Below are positions 1 to 8,442 of a stretch of DNA of 21,158 bases, in pieces. The stretch is from Endomicrobium sp. (GTDB taxonomy: Bacteria; Elusimicrobiota; Endomicrobiia; Endomicrobiales; Endomicrobiaceae). Made by a program: the position numbers and the translations under genes. The stretch spans positions 1 through 21,158 of the forward strand of contig JAITAQ010000028.1 in the NCBI GenBank assembly GCA_031283985.1. The letters are read 5' to 3'. Under the pieces are notes generated by a model that made no database searches, was not told the DNA's origin, and saw only the letters and a list, made by a program, of their open reading frames with translations. Position 1 is the first letter of the stretch; every line of letters begins with the position of its first letter.

Positions 1-695
1 GTATCGGTGTTGGACTTGATGTCTCACTTTCACTAATAGTTGGCGCTGGCGTCGCTGTTGGTGTTGCTATCGGTGTCGGTTTTGCCTTCGCACTTTCACT
101 TTCGTTTGCACTTGGTGTCTCTGTTGTTGGTGTTGTTGGTGTTGGTGTCAGGTTGAGAGACAAATACCTAGTCCATGCGGCTGCTCTCGCTCTCCTCATT
201 AAGTCAGCATCGTTAATTCCTTTGTCACCTTCATAAAAGAATGGCATCGGTCTTTTGCTTACGGGGGATATCATCAGCGCTGTTGATGGAGTTTCTGGGT
301 TTGGTCTTTTGATTGATGATGGTTTCAGAGGTCTAGCTGGTATAGGGTCATATATTGGTTGTGAATCGGGTTCTTTGGGTTTATTATCTACGATAGGCAA
401 TCCTTCTTCTTCAGAATTGAATGGGTCTGGGTTGGTTGGGTCGCTATCAACTATTATGCGACTGGGATTTTTAGATGCTCGTTCTCGCTGCTGTTTACGC
501 CATTCCTGCTCTACAAACACGTTCTGCTTACGGAAAAACGGCGCGTTTGTGCAGCCTAATGCTAACTGCAGTGGATACGTTATTATCGTTAAACATTCCA
601 CCAAAAAAGTATGAAAAGAAGGTTGTCGCTTGCGCTTGTGGAACGCTTCCTGTAATAAGACACACAATAACAATGACCGAGATTAGTTTTTTTAT
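1..695 (-). pseudogene. Broken gene for a secreted Thr/Pro-rich protein, runs off left edge
   Basis: Read on the minus strand, one frame (695 to 528) begins ATA-AAA-AAA and encodes a clear signal peptide: two Lys, a hydrophobic core (LISVIVIVCLITG) and an AQA cleavage site, then TTFFSYFFGG. It hits a stop at 528-530. The frame that is open from about 680 to the left edge takes over after the T5 run (A5 on the plus strand, 534-538). Dropping one T joins HKRAVF to RKQNVFVEQEW in one smooth protein, followed by an acidic Pro-rich stretch and then Thr-Pro repeats (TPTPTTPTTETP). No ATG, GTG or TTG heads the signal-peptide frame; the ATA at 693-695 sits where ATG is expected. An ATG at 707-709 is in a different frame and stops after five codons. 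It lies 20 bases after the metallophosphoesterase stop. Function unknown; probably a decayed exported protein. Confidence 0.6.
2..151 (-). repeat. Low-complexity Thr/Pro/Ser-coding tract
   Basis: The plus strand is rich in short GTTGGTGTT and GGTGTC units. On the minus strand, in the frame of the broken secreted protein, they read as Thr-Pro, Ala-Thr-Pro and Ser-Glu-Ser-Glu repeats. This is a protein-level linker repeat of irregular unit size, not spaced identical repeats. Such Thr/Pro linkers commonly join domains of surface or extracellular proteins. The tract continues beyond the left edge. Confidence 0.6.
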
Positions 696-714
696 GATTT
701 GGGCTTCATTATTT

Positions 715-1803
715 TTAATTCCGCTCTAAAGTTATAACTGTTATTTCGCTTGTATTAAACAATCTCATAGGCGGTCCCCATATACGAGTTCCAGAAGTTA
801 TATATAGATTGGAATTATTACTCTTGTACAATCCATAGTTATACTTCATAAAAAACTTACGTGCTATTTCAATCGGAGGGATTTGTCCTGCATGAGTATG
901 TCCTGAAAGCTGTATTATGCTAATTCCTTGATCTGAAGAAATATCAAAAGATTCTGGATGATGGCTTAAAAATAATACTGGATAACGCTTATCAATATTT
1001 GATAGGGTTTTTGAGATCTCTTCATTGCTTTGGTAATAAATATCATCTATACCAGCAACATTTATAATATTGCCAACAACTATATTTTCGTTTCTTAAAG
1101 ATTTAAAGTCTAATTTTTCTATCATTGGAAAAAATTTATCCGTTCCTATATAGTACTCATGATTACCGGTAACTACGAAAACACCGTATTTAGCTTTTAA
1201 TTTGCCAAATCCATAATTAAGATACTCATCATTTTTGTTTATGTCCATATCTATAACATCGCCTGTAATAACTACCATGTCAGGATTTAAAGCTATAGCT
1301 TTATCAAGAATTTTGTCTATAACTTTTGCTGAAGAAAATTGATTAATATGTATATCTGAAAGCTGCACAATTCGTAAAGAGTTTATCGGCAGATTTGGAA
1401 CTTTCAAATTTACTTTTTTAACGTTTAGAATAAATGCAAAGTTTAACGAAGACCAAACCAAAGAGGCTATGCTTAGAATTATTGTCACAAAAGTTGAATA
1501 ATATCTAAATTTTTTGATTTTGAATATGATGCGGTTGACTAAATTTACAATATCATTTATAAAAATAAAAGAAAAGAATATGCTCCATATGCCCAGACAA
1601 ATATATCCGAATGGTCCTATAATTGACATAGTAGAGAATTTATAGTGGTTGTTTATAAATGACAAAACGCTTATAATGCCTAAACCAAAAAACATTATGT
1701 ATAAATAAATGTTGTGAGGATACCGAATGTTTAATCCTGAAGCTATCCTCCAAGATATATAGATATATCCGAATAAATAAAGCGATGATATTAAAACAAA
1801 CAC
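715..1803 (-). CDS. Membrane-anchored metallophosphoesterase (YkuE/YaeI-like)
   Basis: A 362-residue protein of the calcineurin-like metallophosphoesterase family. The N-terminal third has four hydrophobic segments (about 1-20, 32-50, 60-84, 103-126). The catalytic domain starts near residue 143, with the metal-binding motifs in order: SDIH (D150, H152), GDVID (D182), GNHE (N214, H215), the HH pair (H281) and GHTHAGQ (H302, H304). All residues for a two-metal site are present, so the enzyme looks intact. Relatives such as YaeI (UDP-2,3-diacylglucosamine hydrolase-like) and YkuE act on phospho-ester substrates at the membrane; the substrate here cannot be read from sequence. The start is GTG at 1801-1803, overlapping the TAG stop of the upstream DUF4416 gene by one base (TAGTG), which implies translational coupling. 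Confidence 0.9.
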   Translation of the reverse strand: MFVLISSLYLFGYIYISWRIASGLNIRYPHNIYLYIMFFGLGIISVLSFINNHYKFSTMSIIGPFGYICLGIWSIFFSFIFINDIVNLVNRIIFKIKKFRYYSTFVTIILSIASLVWSSLNFAFILNVKKVNLKVPNLPINSLRIVQLSDIHINQFSSAKVIDKILDKAIALNPDMVVITGDVIDMDINKNDEYLNYGFGKLKAKYGVFVVTGNHEYYIGTDKFFPMIEKLDFKSLRNENIVVGNIINVAGIDDIYYQSNEEISKTLSNIDKRYPVLFLSHHPESFDISSDQGISIIQLSGHTHAGQIPPIEIARKFFMKYNYGLYKSNNSNLYITSGTRIWGPPMRLFNTSEITVITLERN

Positions 1804-2330
1804 TATTTTATCCTTAGTTTTTTCATAAGAGAAGCTCTTGCTTTTAAAAGAAACTCAACGGCTATGGGTGACAAATAATCAGGATATGACCACGGAAGTT
1901 TTATATAGCTGTTTTTTTGATATATTGTCGTAACTTCTCCGTATATTCCTTTTTTTAAATAAATTCTATGGCTATAGTCTTTAGTTGTGGCAAGTATTAC
2001 ATTTGCTGGAGTTATATAGCCCGGATCAATATTTATTTTTCTTTTATTATCTATAGCAGAGCTATTTTCAATAGAATTTGTAAAAACTTTTATCTCTGCT
2101 AAATCCACAGCAAAAACCAACTTTTCAAAAGAAATCCAAAAACGTTTTAAATTATCGCCCATTTCATGATTATAATACTTTGAGAAATAAAAAGACATCA
2201 TATCGCTTATTAAATCAATTTTTCCATGTTTTTCTTCAAGTTTCTCAAATGATTTTTGCTTTACCTCTTCGTTTGAAGAAATTATTCCGCAAAACAACTT
2301 TACCTCTTTAGGTTCTCCTATAGCGCCCAT
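1803..2330 (-). CDS. DUF4416 family protein
   Basis: A 175-residue cytosolic protein. The opening ([19 protein letters not shown]), the central [31 protein letters not shown] block and [10 protein letters not shown] near the C-terminus fit the DUF4416 family, whose function is not known. The length is that of the whole family, with no sign of truncation. The start ATG at 2328-2330 follows a good ribosome-binding site (GAGGA, 5 bases away). Its stop overlaps the GTG start of the metallophosphoesterase gene by one base, so the two are almost certainly one operon. A plausible promoter lies at 2367-2395. Confidence 0.85.
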   Translation of the reverse strand: MGAIGEPKEVKLFCGIISSNEEVKQKSFEKLEEKHGKIDLISDMMSFYFSKYYNHEMGDNLKRFWISFEKLVFAVDLAEIKVFTNSIENSSAIDNKRKINIDPGYITPANVILATTKDYSHRIYLKKGIYGEVTTIYQKNSYIKLPWSYPDYLSPIAVEFLLKARASLMKKLRIK

Positions 2331-2366
2331 CTTTTTCCTCTTTGAATTTTTTGCAGGTATATACTG

Positions 2367-2395
2367 AGTTTACTACAAAAATCTAAATTTGTAAA
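2367..2395 (-). promoter_or_regulatory. Candidate promoter for the DUF4416-phosphoesterase operon
   Basis: On the minus strand TTTACA (2390-2395) and TAAACT (2367-2372) are separated by 17 bases, and the ATG of the DUF4416 gene follows about 37 bases after the -10. The -35 matches the consensus at five of six positions and the -10 at four of six. In DNA this AT-rich, chance matches are common. Confidence 0.4.
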
Positions 2396-2465
2396 ATCAT
2401 TGCACCGAATGGTTTTTAGCAAATTCTTTCTGGCTAAATTTTATTATATAACAATAGGAATTCAA

Positions 2466-2930
2466 ATGAAAAAATCTTTTATTATTTTAATGTTCATGTT
2501 TTCTTTTACAATTTCAGCATTTTGCACAAGAGATTTTATTGAAGGAATTGACTATACGATGGATTTTCATGAAAAATCTTCTGAAATGGCGGCAACACTC
2601 CACGTCAATTTTGTAGGAGTTATTCCAGACCCTAGCGAGGCTGAAAAAATAGTTAAACAAAAGTTAAGAATATACGGTAACAATCTTATAGCAAGCAACA
2701 AAGTTATACGTACAGGAAAAAAAGAAATGCGCTATAAAAACATTATCGGCTCAGCATGGAAAACAGATATTACAGATCCTTCAAATCCAATAAAAATCAA
2801 ATTCAGTGAAGATCTCGCTGCATATGTATGGCTTGGCAAAACAAAATCTATCGTTCCATTTCCTGACTACATAACCTTTCTAAAGAAAGAACAAAAAAAT
2901 TTCAAGAAAAAACAACAGCTAAATAAATAA
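2466..2930 (+). CDS. Small exported protein of unknown function
   Basis: A 154-residue protein that I do not recognise. The chosen start is the ATG at 2466, not the ATG at 2400: it follows AGGAA by about seven bases and gives a textbook signal peptide (MKKSF, then a hydrophobic core IILMFMFSFTISAFC). The Cys at residue 20 is not in a good lipobox, so signal peptidase I processing seems likelier than lipidation. The mature part is mixed alpha/beta in look and contains VIPDPSEAEKIVKQKLRIYG and a Lys-rich C-terminal tail (KKEQKNFKKKQQ). It is transcribed away from the DUF4416 gene and convergently with thiC. Confidence is high that it is a gene and low on what it does. Confidence 0.7.
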   Translation: MKKSFIILMFMFSFTISAFCTRDFIEGIDYTMDFHEKSSEMAATLHVNFVGVIPDPSEAEKIVKQKLRIYGNNLIASNKVIRTGKKEMRYKNIIGSAWKTDITDPSNPIKIKFSEDLAAYVWLGKTKSIVPFPDYITFLKKEQKNFKKKQQLNK

Positions 2931-3002
2931 AAAGACTAAGAAAAACCTTGCGCGCAATGCTTGCTTAGTGCAGCCTATAGACTATCGGCATAAACTGATG
3001 AC

Positions 3003-3022
3003 AATAAACATCTAAGTTTATT
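3003..3022 (+). terminator. Weak AT-only hairpin between convergent genes
   Basis: AATAAAC (3003-3009) and GTTTATT (3016-3022) form a seven-pair stem with a six-base loop, about 70 bases past the stop of the exported-protein gene and before the thiC stop on the other strand. T residues follow on the plus strand. With one G-C pair it would be a poor terminator. The rest of 2931-3096 holds no gene that I can support. Confidence 0.25.
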
Positions 3023-3096
3023 TTATTGGTTAGATAAAAAAACAAATGCTATTAATTAAACCATTCAGTTGGTATTTGTTTATTTTATACATATTG

Positions 3097-4362
3097 TTAT
3101 TCATCTCTCATAGAACAAAACTCACCACACATTGTGCAAACATCTTCTTGACGCGGTGGAAGTTTAGCCCTTTCTTTTGTAAACTTAATGGGATCAATAC
3201 AAAACTCTTTTTGTTTTTCCCAATCCCTGGCTTTACGCCATTTAGACATTTTGTCGTCACGTTCTCTTGCACCGTGAACTCCTTTTACAATATCTGCCGC
3301 GTGAGCTGCAATTCTTGCGGCAATCACACCTTCATAGACATCTTGGACGTCAGGAAGCCTTAAATGTTCCGCTGGGGTAACATAGCAAATAAAATCTACA
3401 CCTTTGGCTGCAGCTAAAGCTCCTCCTATCGCAGAAGTTATGTGGTCATATCCAGGAGCAATATCTGTTACAAGAGGTCCCAAAAAGTAAAGGGGAGCAT
3501 TATGTCCCAATCTTTTGGCAAGAGTTACATTAGACTCAACTTGGTCTAACGGGATATGTCCAGGACCCTCTATCATAGCTTGCACACCTGCAGCCCTTGC
3601 TTTCAAAACGAGTTCCCCTAAGACTGAGAGTTCTGCAATTTGAGGTCCGTCAGAGGCATCAAAAAGACAACCTGGTCTAAATCCATCACCAAGGCTTAAA
3701 GTTATGTCATATTTCTTTGCTATTTCTAAAAGTCTATCATACTGCTCGTACAAGGGATTTTCTTTTCCTGTAGCGTTTATGGCTTTCACCAAAAAAGATC
3801 CTCCCCTGCTTACTGTTCCAGCAAGACGACCTTGACGATTTAGTATCTCAACCGTTTCTTTATTTATACCACAGTGCACCGTAATAAAATCAACACCCTG
3901 TTCTACTTGTTCTTCTATAACGTCAAACAGGAGTTCGCTGTCAATCTGAGATATTTTTTTGCCTTTTGCTACAGTCCTACAAGCCGCTTCGTAAATAGGC
4001 ACTGTGCCCACTTGCACTGGACACGCTGCAAGTATTTCTTTTCTTATTTGCGTTAAATTGCCGCCGGTAGACAAGTCCATAACCGCATCAGCACCAGCTT
4101 TTACAGCAGCGTTCAATTTTTGTAATTCTTCATCCAAGTCTATATGATCGGGAGAAGTTCCTAAGTTGGCATTAACCTTAGTTTTAAGCCCAGCGCCGAC
4201 TGCAGTTATTTTCTTAAGCATTCTATTAATATTTTTAGGAATAACTATAGTCCCTGAGGCAATGCCTGATCTAATAAAATCCTCACTCAAATTTTCCAAT
4301 TGAGCAACAGATTTAATCAAATCATTTGGCTTTTTATTTTTTGCAGCTTCTATAAGTCTCAT
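3097..4362 (-). CDS. thiC: Phosphomethylpyrimidine synthase ThiC
   Basis: A radical-SAM enzyme that rearranges aminoimidazole ribotide into HMP-P, the pyrimidine half of thiamin. At 421 residues it is the short bacterial form without the long N-terminal extension. Family blocks are clear: VNANLGTS near 63, GADAVMDLSTGG near 90, FITVHCGI near 160, SRGGSF, LSLGDGFRPG near 223, EGPGHIP near 264, GPLVTDIAPGYDHI near 297 and CYVTPAEHLRLP near 327. The Fe-S cysteines sit at the very C-terminus as C409-x2-C412-x3-C416; longer ThiC proteins have x4 in the second gap. The start ATG follows GAGG. It is downstream of thiD2 with a 73-base gap, too short and lacking the motifs for a TPP riboswitch. Confidence 0.96.
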   Translation of the reverse strand: MRLIEAAKNKKPNDLIKSVAQLENLSEDFIRSGIASGTIVIPKNINRMLKKITAVGAGLKTKVNANLGTSPDHIDLDEELQKLNAAVKAGADAVMDLSTGGNLTQIRKEILAACPVQVGTVPIYEAACRTVAKGKKISQIDSELLFDVIEEQVEQGVDFITVHCGINKETVEILNRQGRLAGTVSRGGSFLVKAINATGKENPLYEQYDRLLEIAKKYDITLSLGDGFRPGCLFDASDGPQIAELSVLGELVLKARAAGVQAMIEGPGHIPLDQVESNVTLAKRLGHNAPLYFLGPLVTDIAPGYDHITSAIGGALAAAKGVDFICYVTPAEHLRLPDVQDVYEGVIAARIAAHAADIVKGVHGARERDDKMSKWRKARDWEKQKEFCIDPIKFTKERAKLPPRQEDVCTMCGEFCSMRDE

Positions 4363-4435
4363 TTTGTTTTCCTCATTTTGAAATATATTTTTGATTTTTA
4401 CTTTTAGATCTGTTCTGTATTGTTAATTTCCACGA

Positions 4436-4963
4436 CTATCCTTTATCATTATTTTTATCAAAAAATTTCTTATATTTTATATATACCTTTTTTTCTGTTG
4501 TGTAAGTTAAATATCTTTGTTTTTTAAAATCTACAGATGTTTCGGGAGCAAAGACTTTTGAATATTCTTCTAAAACTCTTAAAGATTCTTCCGCTCGTTT
4601 AAAGTTGGCAATTATTACTGCTGACAATTCTTTTGTTGCCGTTTCTAGTATTTGTCTGCCTAAATCTTCAACAGAATCTCTTTTTTTTATAAGTTTGCCA
4701 TATTTATTTCTTAAAATTTTATCAACGACGTGTCGTATGGAGCGAATATTTTTATAAAGAATCTTATCGTCAAGAATAAAACGCAAACTGTCTTCAACAA
4801 CTCTTAAGCCTTCGCGACAACGATTTAAATTTGCATCTATTATTCTAAAAATAGATTCTTTGCTGTTATTTTTTTTTATTTTTTTATCAGGATATACTAC
4901 ACTTCTCTTTACGCTATAAAAATTTGAATAGCCTAAAAATTTTTTTTTATTTTTTAGAGACAT
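4436..4963 (-). CDS. thiD2: Stand-alone ThiD2-type HMP-P kinase
   Basis: A 175-residue protein matching the ThiD2 domain that is usually fused to the N-terminus of ThiE. Diagnostic blocks are RIIDANLNRCREGLRVVEDSLRF (residues 40-62) and the echo ANFKRAEESLRVLEEYSKV (119-137), an internal pseudo-repeat typical of the family. ThiD2 is known as a monofunctional kinase that turns HMP-P into HMP-PP; next to thiC, which makes HMP-P, this role fits well. No ThiE barrel follows, so the domain stands alone. The first 37 residues are Lys-rich, resemble nothing I know, and could be an extension or an upstream start error. The ATG at 4961-4963 has GGAAAG before it and overlaps the rfaE2 end by 17 bases, pointing to one operon. 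Confidence 0.75.
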   Translation of the reverse strand: MSLKNKKKFLGYSNFYSVKRSVVYPDKKIKKNNSKESIFRIIDANLNRCREGLRVVEDSLRFILDDKILYKNIRSIRHVVDKILRNKYGKLIKKRDSVEDLGRQILETATKELSAVIIANFKRAEESLRVLEEYSKVFAPETSVDFKKQRYLTYTTEKKVYIKYKKFFDKNNDKG

Positions 4964-5438
4964 ATCTTTCCACTATTAAATTTATTAAAGTTGTCGTGGA
5001 TTTTCCTTTTACAAAAGGAAATATGTAAACTTTTTTTACAAACTCTCTCCCTATTATTTCAGACAATTTATAATCGCCACCTTTTACTAAAATATCTGGA
5101 CAAAGCTCTCTTAAAATTTCTTTGGGAGTATGCTCGTTAAACACAGTCACATAATCTACAGGTTTTAATGAAAGGAGAAGTTTCGCTCTGTCCTTTTCAC
5201 CAACTAACGGTCTTTTTGGACCTTTAAGACAGCGTAAGGATTTATCAGAATTTATGGCAACTATCAAAACATCGCCTATACTTTTAGCTTTTTTGAATAG
5301 ATTTACATGCCCTAAGTGCAATAAATCAAAACAACCATTTGTGAAAACGACTTTCTTCCCTGCTTTTTGGAGTCTTGCAACTTCTGATTTCACTTCTTTT
5401 CTTGTTAAAGCTCTATCTAAAGATTTTAATGCGTTCAT
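4947..5438 (-). CDS. rfaE2: D-glycero-beta-D-manno-heptose 1-phosphate adenylyltransferase
   Basis: A 163-residue nucleotidyltransferase that activates heptose 1-phosphate to ADP-heptose for the lipopolysaccharide inner core. It corresponds to the C-terminal half of E. coli HldE; the kinase half is absent, as in the many bacteria that have separate RfaE1 and RfaE2. Visible motifs are FTNGCFDLLHLGH (HxGH at 41-44), INSDKS near 63, VKGGDY near 118 and KGKSTTTLI near 144. The length is normal for a stand-alone RfaE2. It heads the rfaE2-thiD2-thiC run and overlaps thiD2. A heptose gene implies an outer membrane. Confidence 0.92.
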   Translation of the reverse strand: MNALKSLDRALTRKEVKSEVARLQKAGKKVVFTNGCFDLLHLGHVNLFKKAKSIGDVLIVAINSDKSLRCLKGPKRPLVGEKDRAKLLLSLKPVDYVTVFNEHTPKEILRELCPDILVKGGDYKLSEIIGREFVKKVYIFPFVKGKSTTTLINLIVERYVSKK

Positions 5439-5543
5439 TGCTTTCTCTCTGCTTAAACTTTAGACTCCTGTTGCCGACTCTTATATCCTAATAAATTTTC
5501 GCACAATGATAAGCAAACCACCACTTTACACACTGAGATTAAC

Positions 5544-6974
5544 CTATTCCCATTTTAAAATTGGTTTTCTAGCGGCTTCTACCTCGTTTAATCTTCTTAC
5601 AGGAGTATTTATAGGAGCGTCCTTTAATTTTTGCGGGTCTCGACAAAATTCTTCAAGAATAATTTTATTGACAACATTTATAAATTTATCTAAAGTTTCT
5701 TTTGATTCAGTTTCCGTAGGTTCAATCATTATAGCTTCGTCAACAATTAAAGGGAAATATATCGTTGGAGCATAATAACCGTAATCCAAAAGCCTTTTTG
5801 CAATGTCTATAGTTCTTATGTCATTTTTAAACAAAGTTTTCGGAGAAAGAACGAACTCATGCATACATATATTGCCTGCAGGAATATTAATTTTATCTTT
5901 AAACTTGGCAAGCATATAGTTTGCGTTAAGAACTGCCTGTTCGGAAACATTTTTTAACCCTTTTCCTCCAAGTGCCTTTACATATGCATAAGCTTTTAAT
6001 ATCACAGGAAAATTTCCAAAGAAAGCTTTTAACTTGCCAATGCTTTTTGATTTCTTATAATTTAACACGTATTTATCTTTCTTTTTTTCCACTCTAGGAA
6101 CAGGAAGAAAAGTCTCCAAAAAAGATTTAACTCCAATAGGTCCCGATCCCGGTCCACCGCAGCCGTGAGGAGTTGAAAAAGTTTTATGCAGGTTTATATG
6201 CATAACGTCAAATCCCATGTCACCAGGTCTTACTATTCCCATAACTGCGTTGAGATTTGCACCATCATAATATAAAAGGCTTCCGTTATCATGAACCAAT
6301 TTTGATATTTCGTCTATATTTTTTTCAAATACTCCCAAAGTGTTTGGAACGGTAAGCATCATTGCCGCAACTTCAGGAGTTAAAACTTCTTTCAATTTAT
6401 CAAGGGATATGCTACCATCCGGCTCAGACTTTAACAGAACAATCTCGAAACCAGCAAAAGCCGCTGAAGCTGGATTTGTACCGTGAGCAGAGTCTGGAAC
6501 AATTATTTTTCTTCTTTTTTGTTTTATAGATTTAAAATACTTAGCTATTACTAAAAGACCTGCAAGCTCCCCGTGAGCTCCAGCTGCTTGCTGCAAAGAA
6601 AAAGTATCCATGCCGGCAACTTCACATAAATCTTTTTCTAATTCATACATAACTTCTAAAACACCCTGTATAGCTTCAATAGGCTGATAAGGATGCACAT
6701 TGTTAAACGCATCATTTCTAGCTATACGTTCATTTATCAACGGATTATATTTCATAGTACATGATCCGAGCGGATAAAAAACCGTGCTAAGGGCATAATT
6801 TTTTCTTGAAAGGTTTGTAAAGTGTCTTAATAAATCGTTCTCAGCAATGTTGGGCAATCCCAAAGGAATGCTTCTTTTCAAGTTTTCCGGAACTTGAGCA
6901 TTTATTGCCACATCGCACTCAACGCCGTACGCAGGCTGACATTCCGAAGATAATTCGTTTAATAGTTTTTCCAT
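5544..6974 (-). CDS. gcvPB: Glycine dehydrogenase (decarboxylating) subunit 2
   Basis: The PLP-bearing subunit of the split P-protein; with GcvPA it decarboxylates glycine and passes the aminomethyl group to lipoyl-GcvH. The 476 residues are full length for the family. The PLP lysine is K264 in NLHKTFSTPHGCGGPG, with the cofactor contacts SAHGTNPAS near 162 and YYDGAN near 236. Other family marks are STVFYPLGSCTMKYNP near 63 and the C-terminal PTIYFPL and IEPTETES. The start ATG follows AGGAT. It lies 124 bases after gcvPA, a wider gap than elsewhere in the cluster. That gap holds no ORF, terminator or glycine-riboswitch motif that I can see. Confidence 0.95.
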   Translation of the reverse strand: MEKLLNELSSECQPAYGVECDVAINAQVPENLKRSIPLGLPNIAENDLLRHFTNLSRKNYALSTVFYPLGSCTMKYNPLINERIARNDAFNNVHPYQPIEAIQGVLEVMYELEKDLCEVAGMDTFSLQQAAGAHGELAGLLVIAKYFKSIKQKRRKIIVPDSAHGTNPASAAFAGFEIVLLKSEPDGSISLDKLKEVLTPEVAAMMLTVPNTLGVFEKNIDEISKLVHDNGSLLYYDGANLNAVMGIVRPGDMGFDVMHINLHKTFSTPHGCGGPGSGPIGVKSFLETFLPVPRVEKKKDKYVLNYKKSKSIGKLKAFFGNFPVILKAYAYVKALGGKGLKNVSEQAVLNANYMLAKFKDKINIPAGNICMHEFVLSPKTLFKNDIRTIDIAKRLLDYGYYAPTIYFPLIVDEAIMIEPTETESKETLDKFINVVNKIILEEFCRDPQKLKDAPINTPVRRLNEVEAARKPILKWE

Positions 6975-7098
6975 TTTATATCCTGTTTATTAACAATATA
7001 AATTACGCATTAATCAAATTAAATTTCCCATTAAAGCTCTCGGGGAATTGAGTTCATTAAATTGTTTTATATGAGCATTTATTATGTATATATAAAAA

Positions 7099-8430
7099 CT
7101 ATATTTTAGTCAAAAGTTCTACAAGACTATCTATTTCCGCTTTGTCTCTTTGCTCTGTTACACAAAAAAGAAGACAATTTTTAAAACTATCTCCGGCATT
7201 TGACAAATCTAAGGGTCCCAAAATATTATTTTTAAGTAAAACTTTATTTATCTTTTTTATGTTTTTGCTTGTTTCAATTACAAATTCATTGAAAAAAGTT
7301 TCTGTTTCAAACTTGGCTTTGAAACCGTCTAACGATTTTATTTTTGTAAACGCATATCTTGCTTTAGAAATATTTATTTCAGCAAGATTTGAAAAACCTA
7401 CATTCCCCCAGCCCGACAAAAATACGCAAGCAGCCAAAGCATTTAAAGACGCGTTTGTGCAAATGTTAGACGTAGCTTTTTCCCTTCTAATGTGTTGTTC
7501 TCTTGACTGCAGCGTTAACACAAAACCTCTTCTGCCGTCTCTATCTGTAGTTTGTCCTACAATCCTTCCGGGCATTTTCCATTCTAAAGATTTTTTTACA
7601 GCCATAAAACCAAAAGTAGCTCCGCCAGCGCTCATTGAGGACCCCAGCACTTGTCCTTCTCCAACAGCTATGTCAGCACTATATTCTCCAGGAGCTTTAA
7701 AGACGCCCAAAGATAAAGGATTCACAATAGCGACAAATAAAGAATTTTTGCTCTTTATTGACGAAGACAATGCGTCCATATCCTCAACAACACCAAAATA
7801 GTTCGGTGATTGTATTACAACCGCTGCAGTAGTGTTGTCAATAAGAGAATCCACAGTGTTTTTGTCCAACCGTCCATTGTCTGACAAAGAAATTATTTCT
7901 ATTTTTGCTTTAGAATTTTCAAGATAGGTTTTTACAGTTTGAATATACTCTGGATGCACTCCGGAGGAAATTAATATTCTATTTTTGCTGCTTACTCTTA
8001 AAGCAAGCAAAACTGCCTCTGCAGTTGCCGTAGCGCCGTCATAAAGAGAAGCGTTTGAAGTATCCATCCCAGTCAATGCACATATTAAGCTTTGATACTC
8101 AAAAACAGCCTGCAAAGTGCCTTGACTTGCTTCAGACTGATAGGGTGTGTATGCCGTCCAAAATTCTGACCTTCCGACAATTTCGCCAACTAAAGAAGGA
8201 ATAAAATGATCGTAAATACCAGCTCCTCTAAAAGAAATTAGCTTTTTATTTTTAGAGGCTATATTTAAGAAATACTTTAAAAGCTCTTGCTCGGTCTTTC
8301 CTCCTGAAATGTTCAAATCCTTAGCTTTTAAATGATTAGGAATAATTTTGAACAATTCATCAATATTGCCAATCCCTATACTTTCCAACATTTGCTTTTT
8401 ATCTTTTTGATTTTGCGGTGTATAGTCCAT
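7099..8430 (-). CDS. gcvPA: Glycine dehydrogenase (decarboxylating) subunit 1
   Basis: The N-terminal-half subunit of split glycine decarboxylase, 443 residues and full length. Family landmarks are FRGAGIYDHFIPSLV near 67, WTAYTPYQSEASQGTLQ near 91, the YDGATATAEA block near 130, SPNYFGVVED near 207 and GRIVGQTTDRDGRRGFVLTLQSREQHIRREKATSNICTN near 290-330. It has a PLP-enzyme fold but lacks the catalytic Lys, which GcvPB supplies; together they form the active heterotetramer. It begins 12 bases after gcvH, so the two are surely co-transcribed. Confidence 0.95.
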   Translation of the reverse strand: MDYTPQNQKDKKQMLESIGIGNIDELFKIIPNHLKAKDLNISGGKTEQELLKYFLNIASKNKKLISFRGAGIYDHFIPSLVGEIVGRSEFWTAYTPYQSEASQGTLQAVFEYQSLICALTGMDTSNASLYDGATATAEAVLLALRVSSKNRILISSGVHPEYIQTVKTYLENSKAKIEIISLSDNGRLDKNTVDSLIDNTTAAVVIQSPNYFGVVEDMDALSSSIKSKNSLFVAIVNPLSLGVFKAPGEYSADIAVGEGQVLGSSMSAGGATFGFMAVKKSLEWKMPGRIVGQTTDRDGRRGFVLTLQSREQHIRREKATSNICTNASLNALAACVFLSGWGNVGFSNLAEINISKARYAFTKIKSLDGFKAKFETETFFNEFVIETSKNIKKINKVLLKNNILGPLDLSNAGDSFKNCLLFCVTEQRDKAEIDSLVELLTKI

Positions 8431-8442
8431 AGTTATCTCTGT

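Noticed and set aside
1..160. Short repeats at the left edge considered as a CRISPR array or minisatellite
   Set aside because: The units are irregular, overlapping and explained by Thr-Pro codons in a protein frame; there are no constant-length spacers.
255..614. Plus-strand frame of 119 codons, Gly/Ser/Leu-rich
   Set aside because: It is the antisense of the Thr/Pro-rich minus-strand protein, which has a signal peptide and sensible composition; the plus frame has neither.
4363..4435. TPP riboswitch upstream of thiC
   Set aside because: The gap is only 73 bases, AT-rich, and lacks the CTGAGA and ACCTGATCTGG-type conserved blocks.
6975..7098. Glycine riboswitch or promoter between gcvPA and gcvPB
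   Set aside because: No glycine-aptamer conserved blocks and no convincing -35/-10 pair are visible in the 124 bases.
7142..7801. Long plus-strand open frame (219 codons) opposite gcvPA
   Set aside because: It is antisense to an unmistakable gcvPA sequence, has no ribosome-binding site and no protein-like motifs; it is open because of the codon bias of the real gene.
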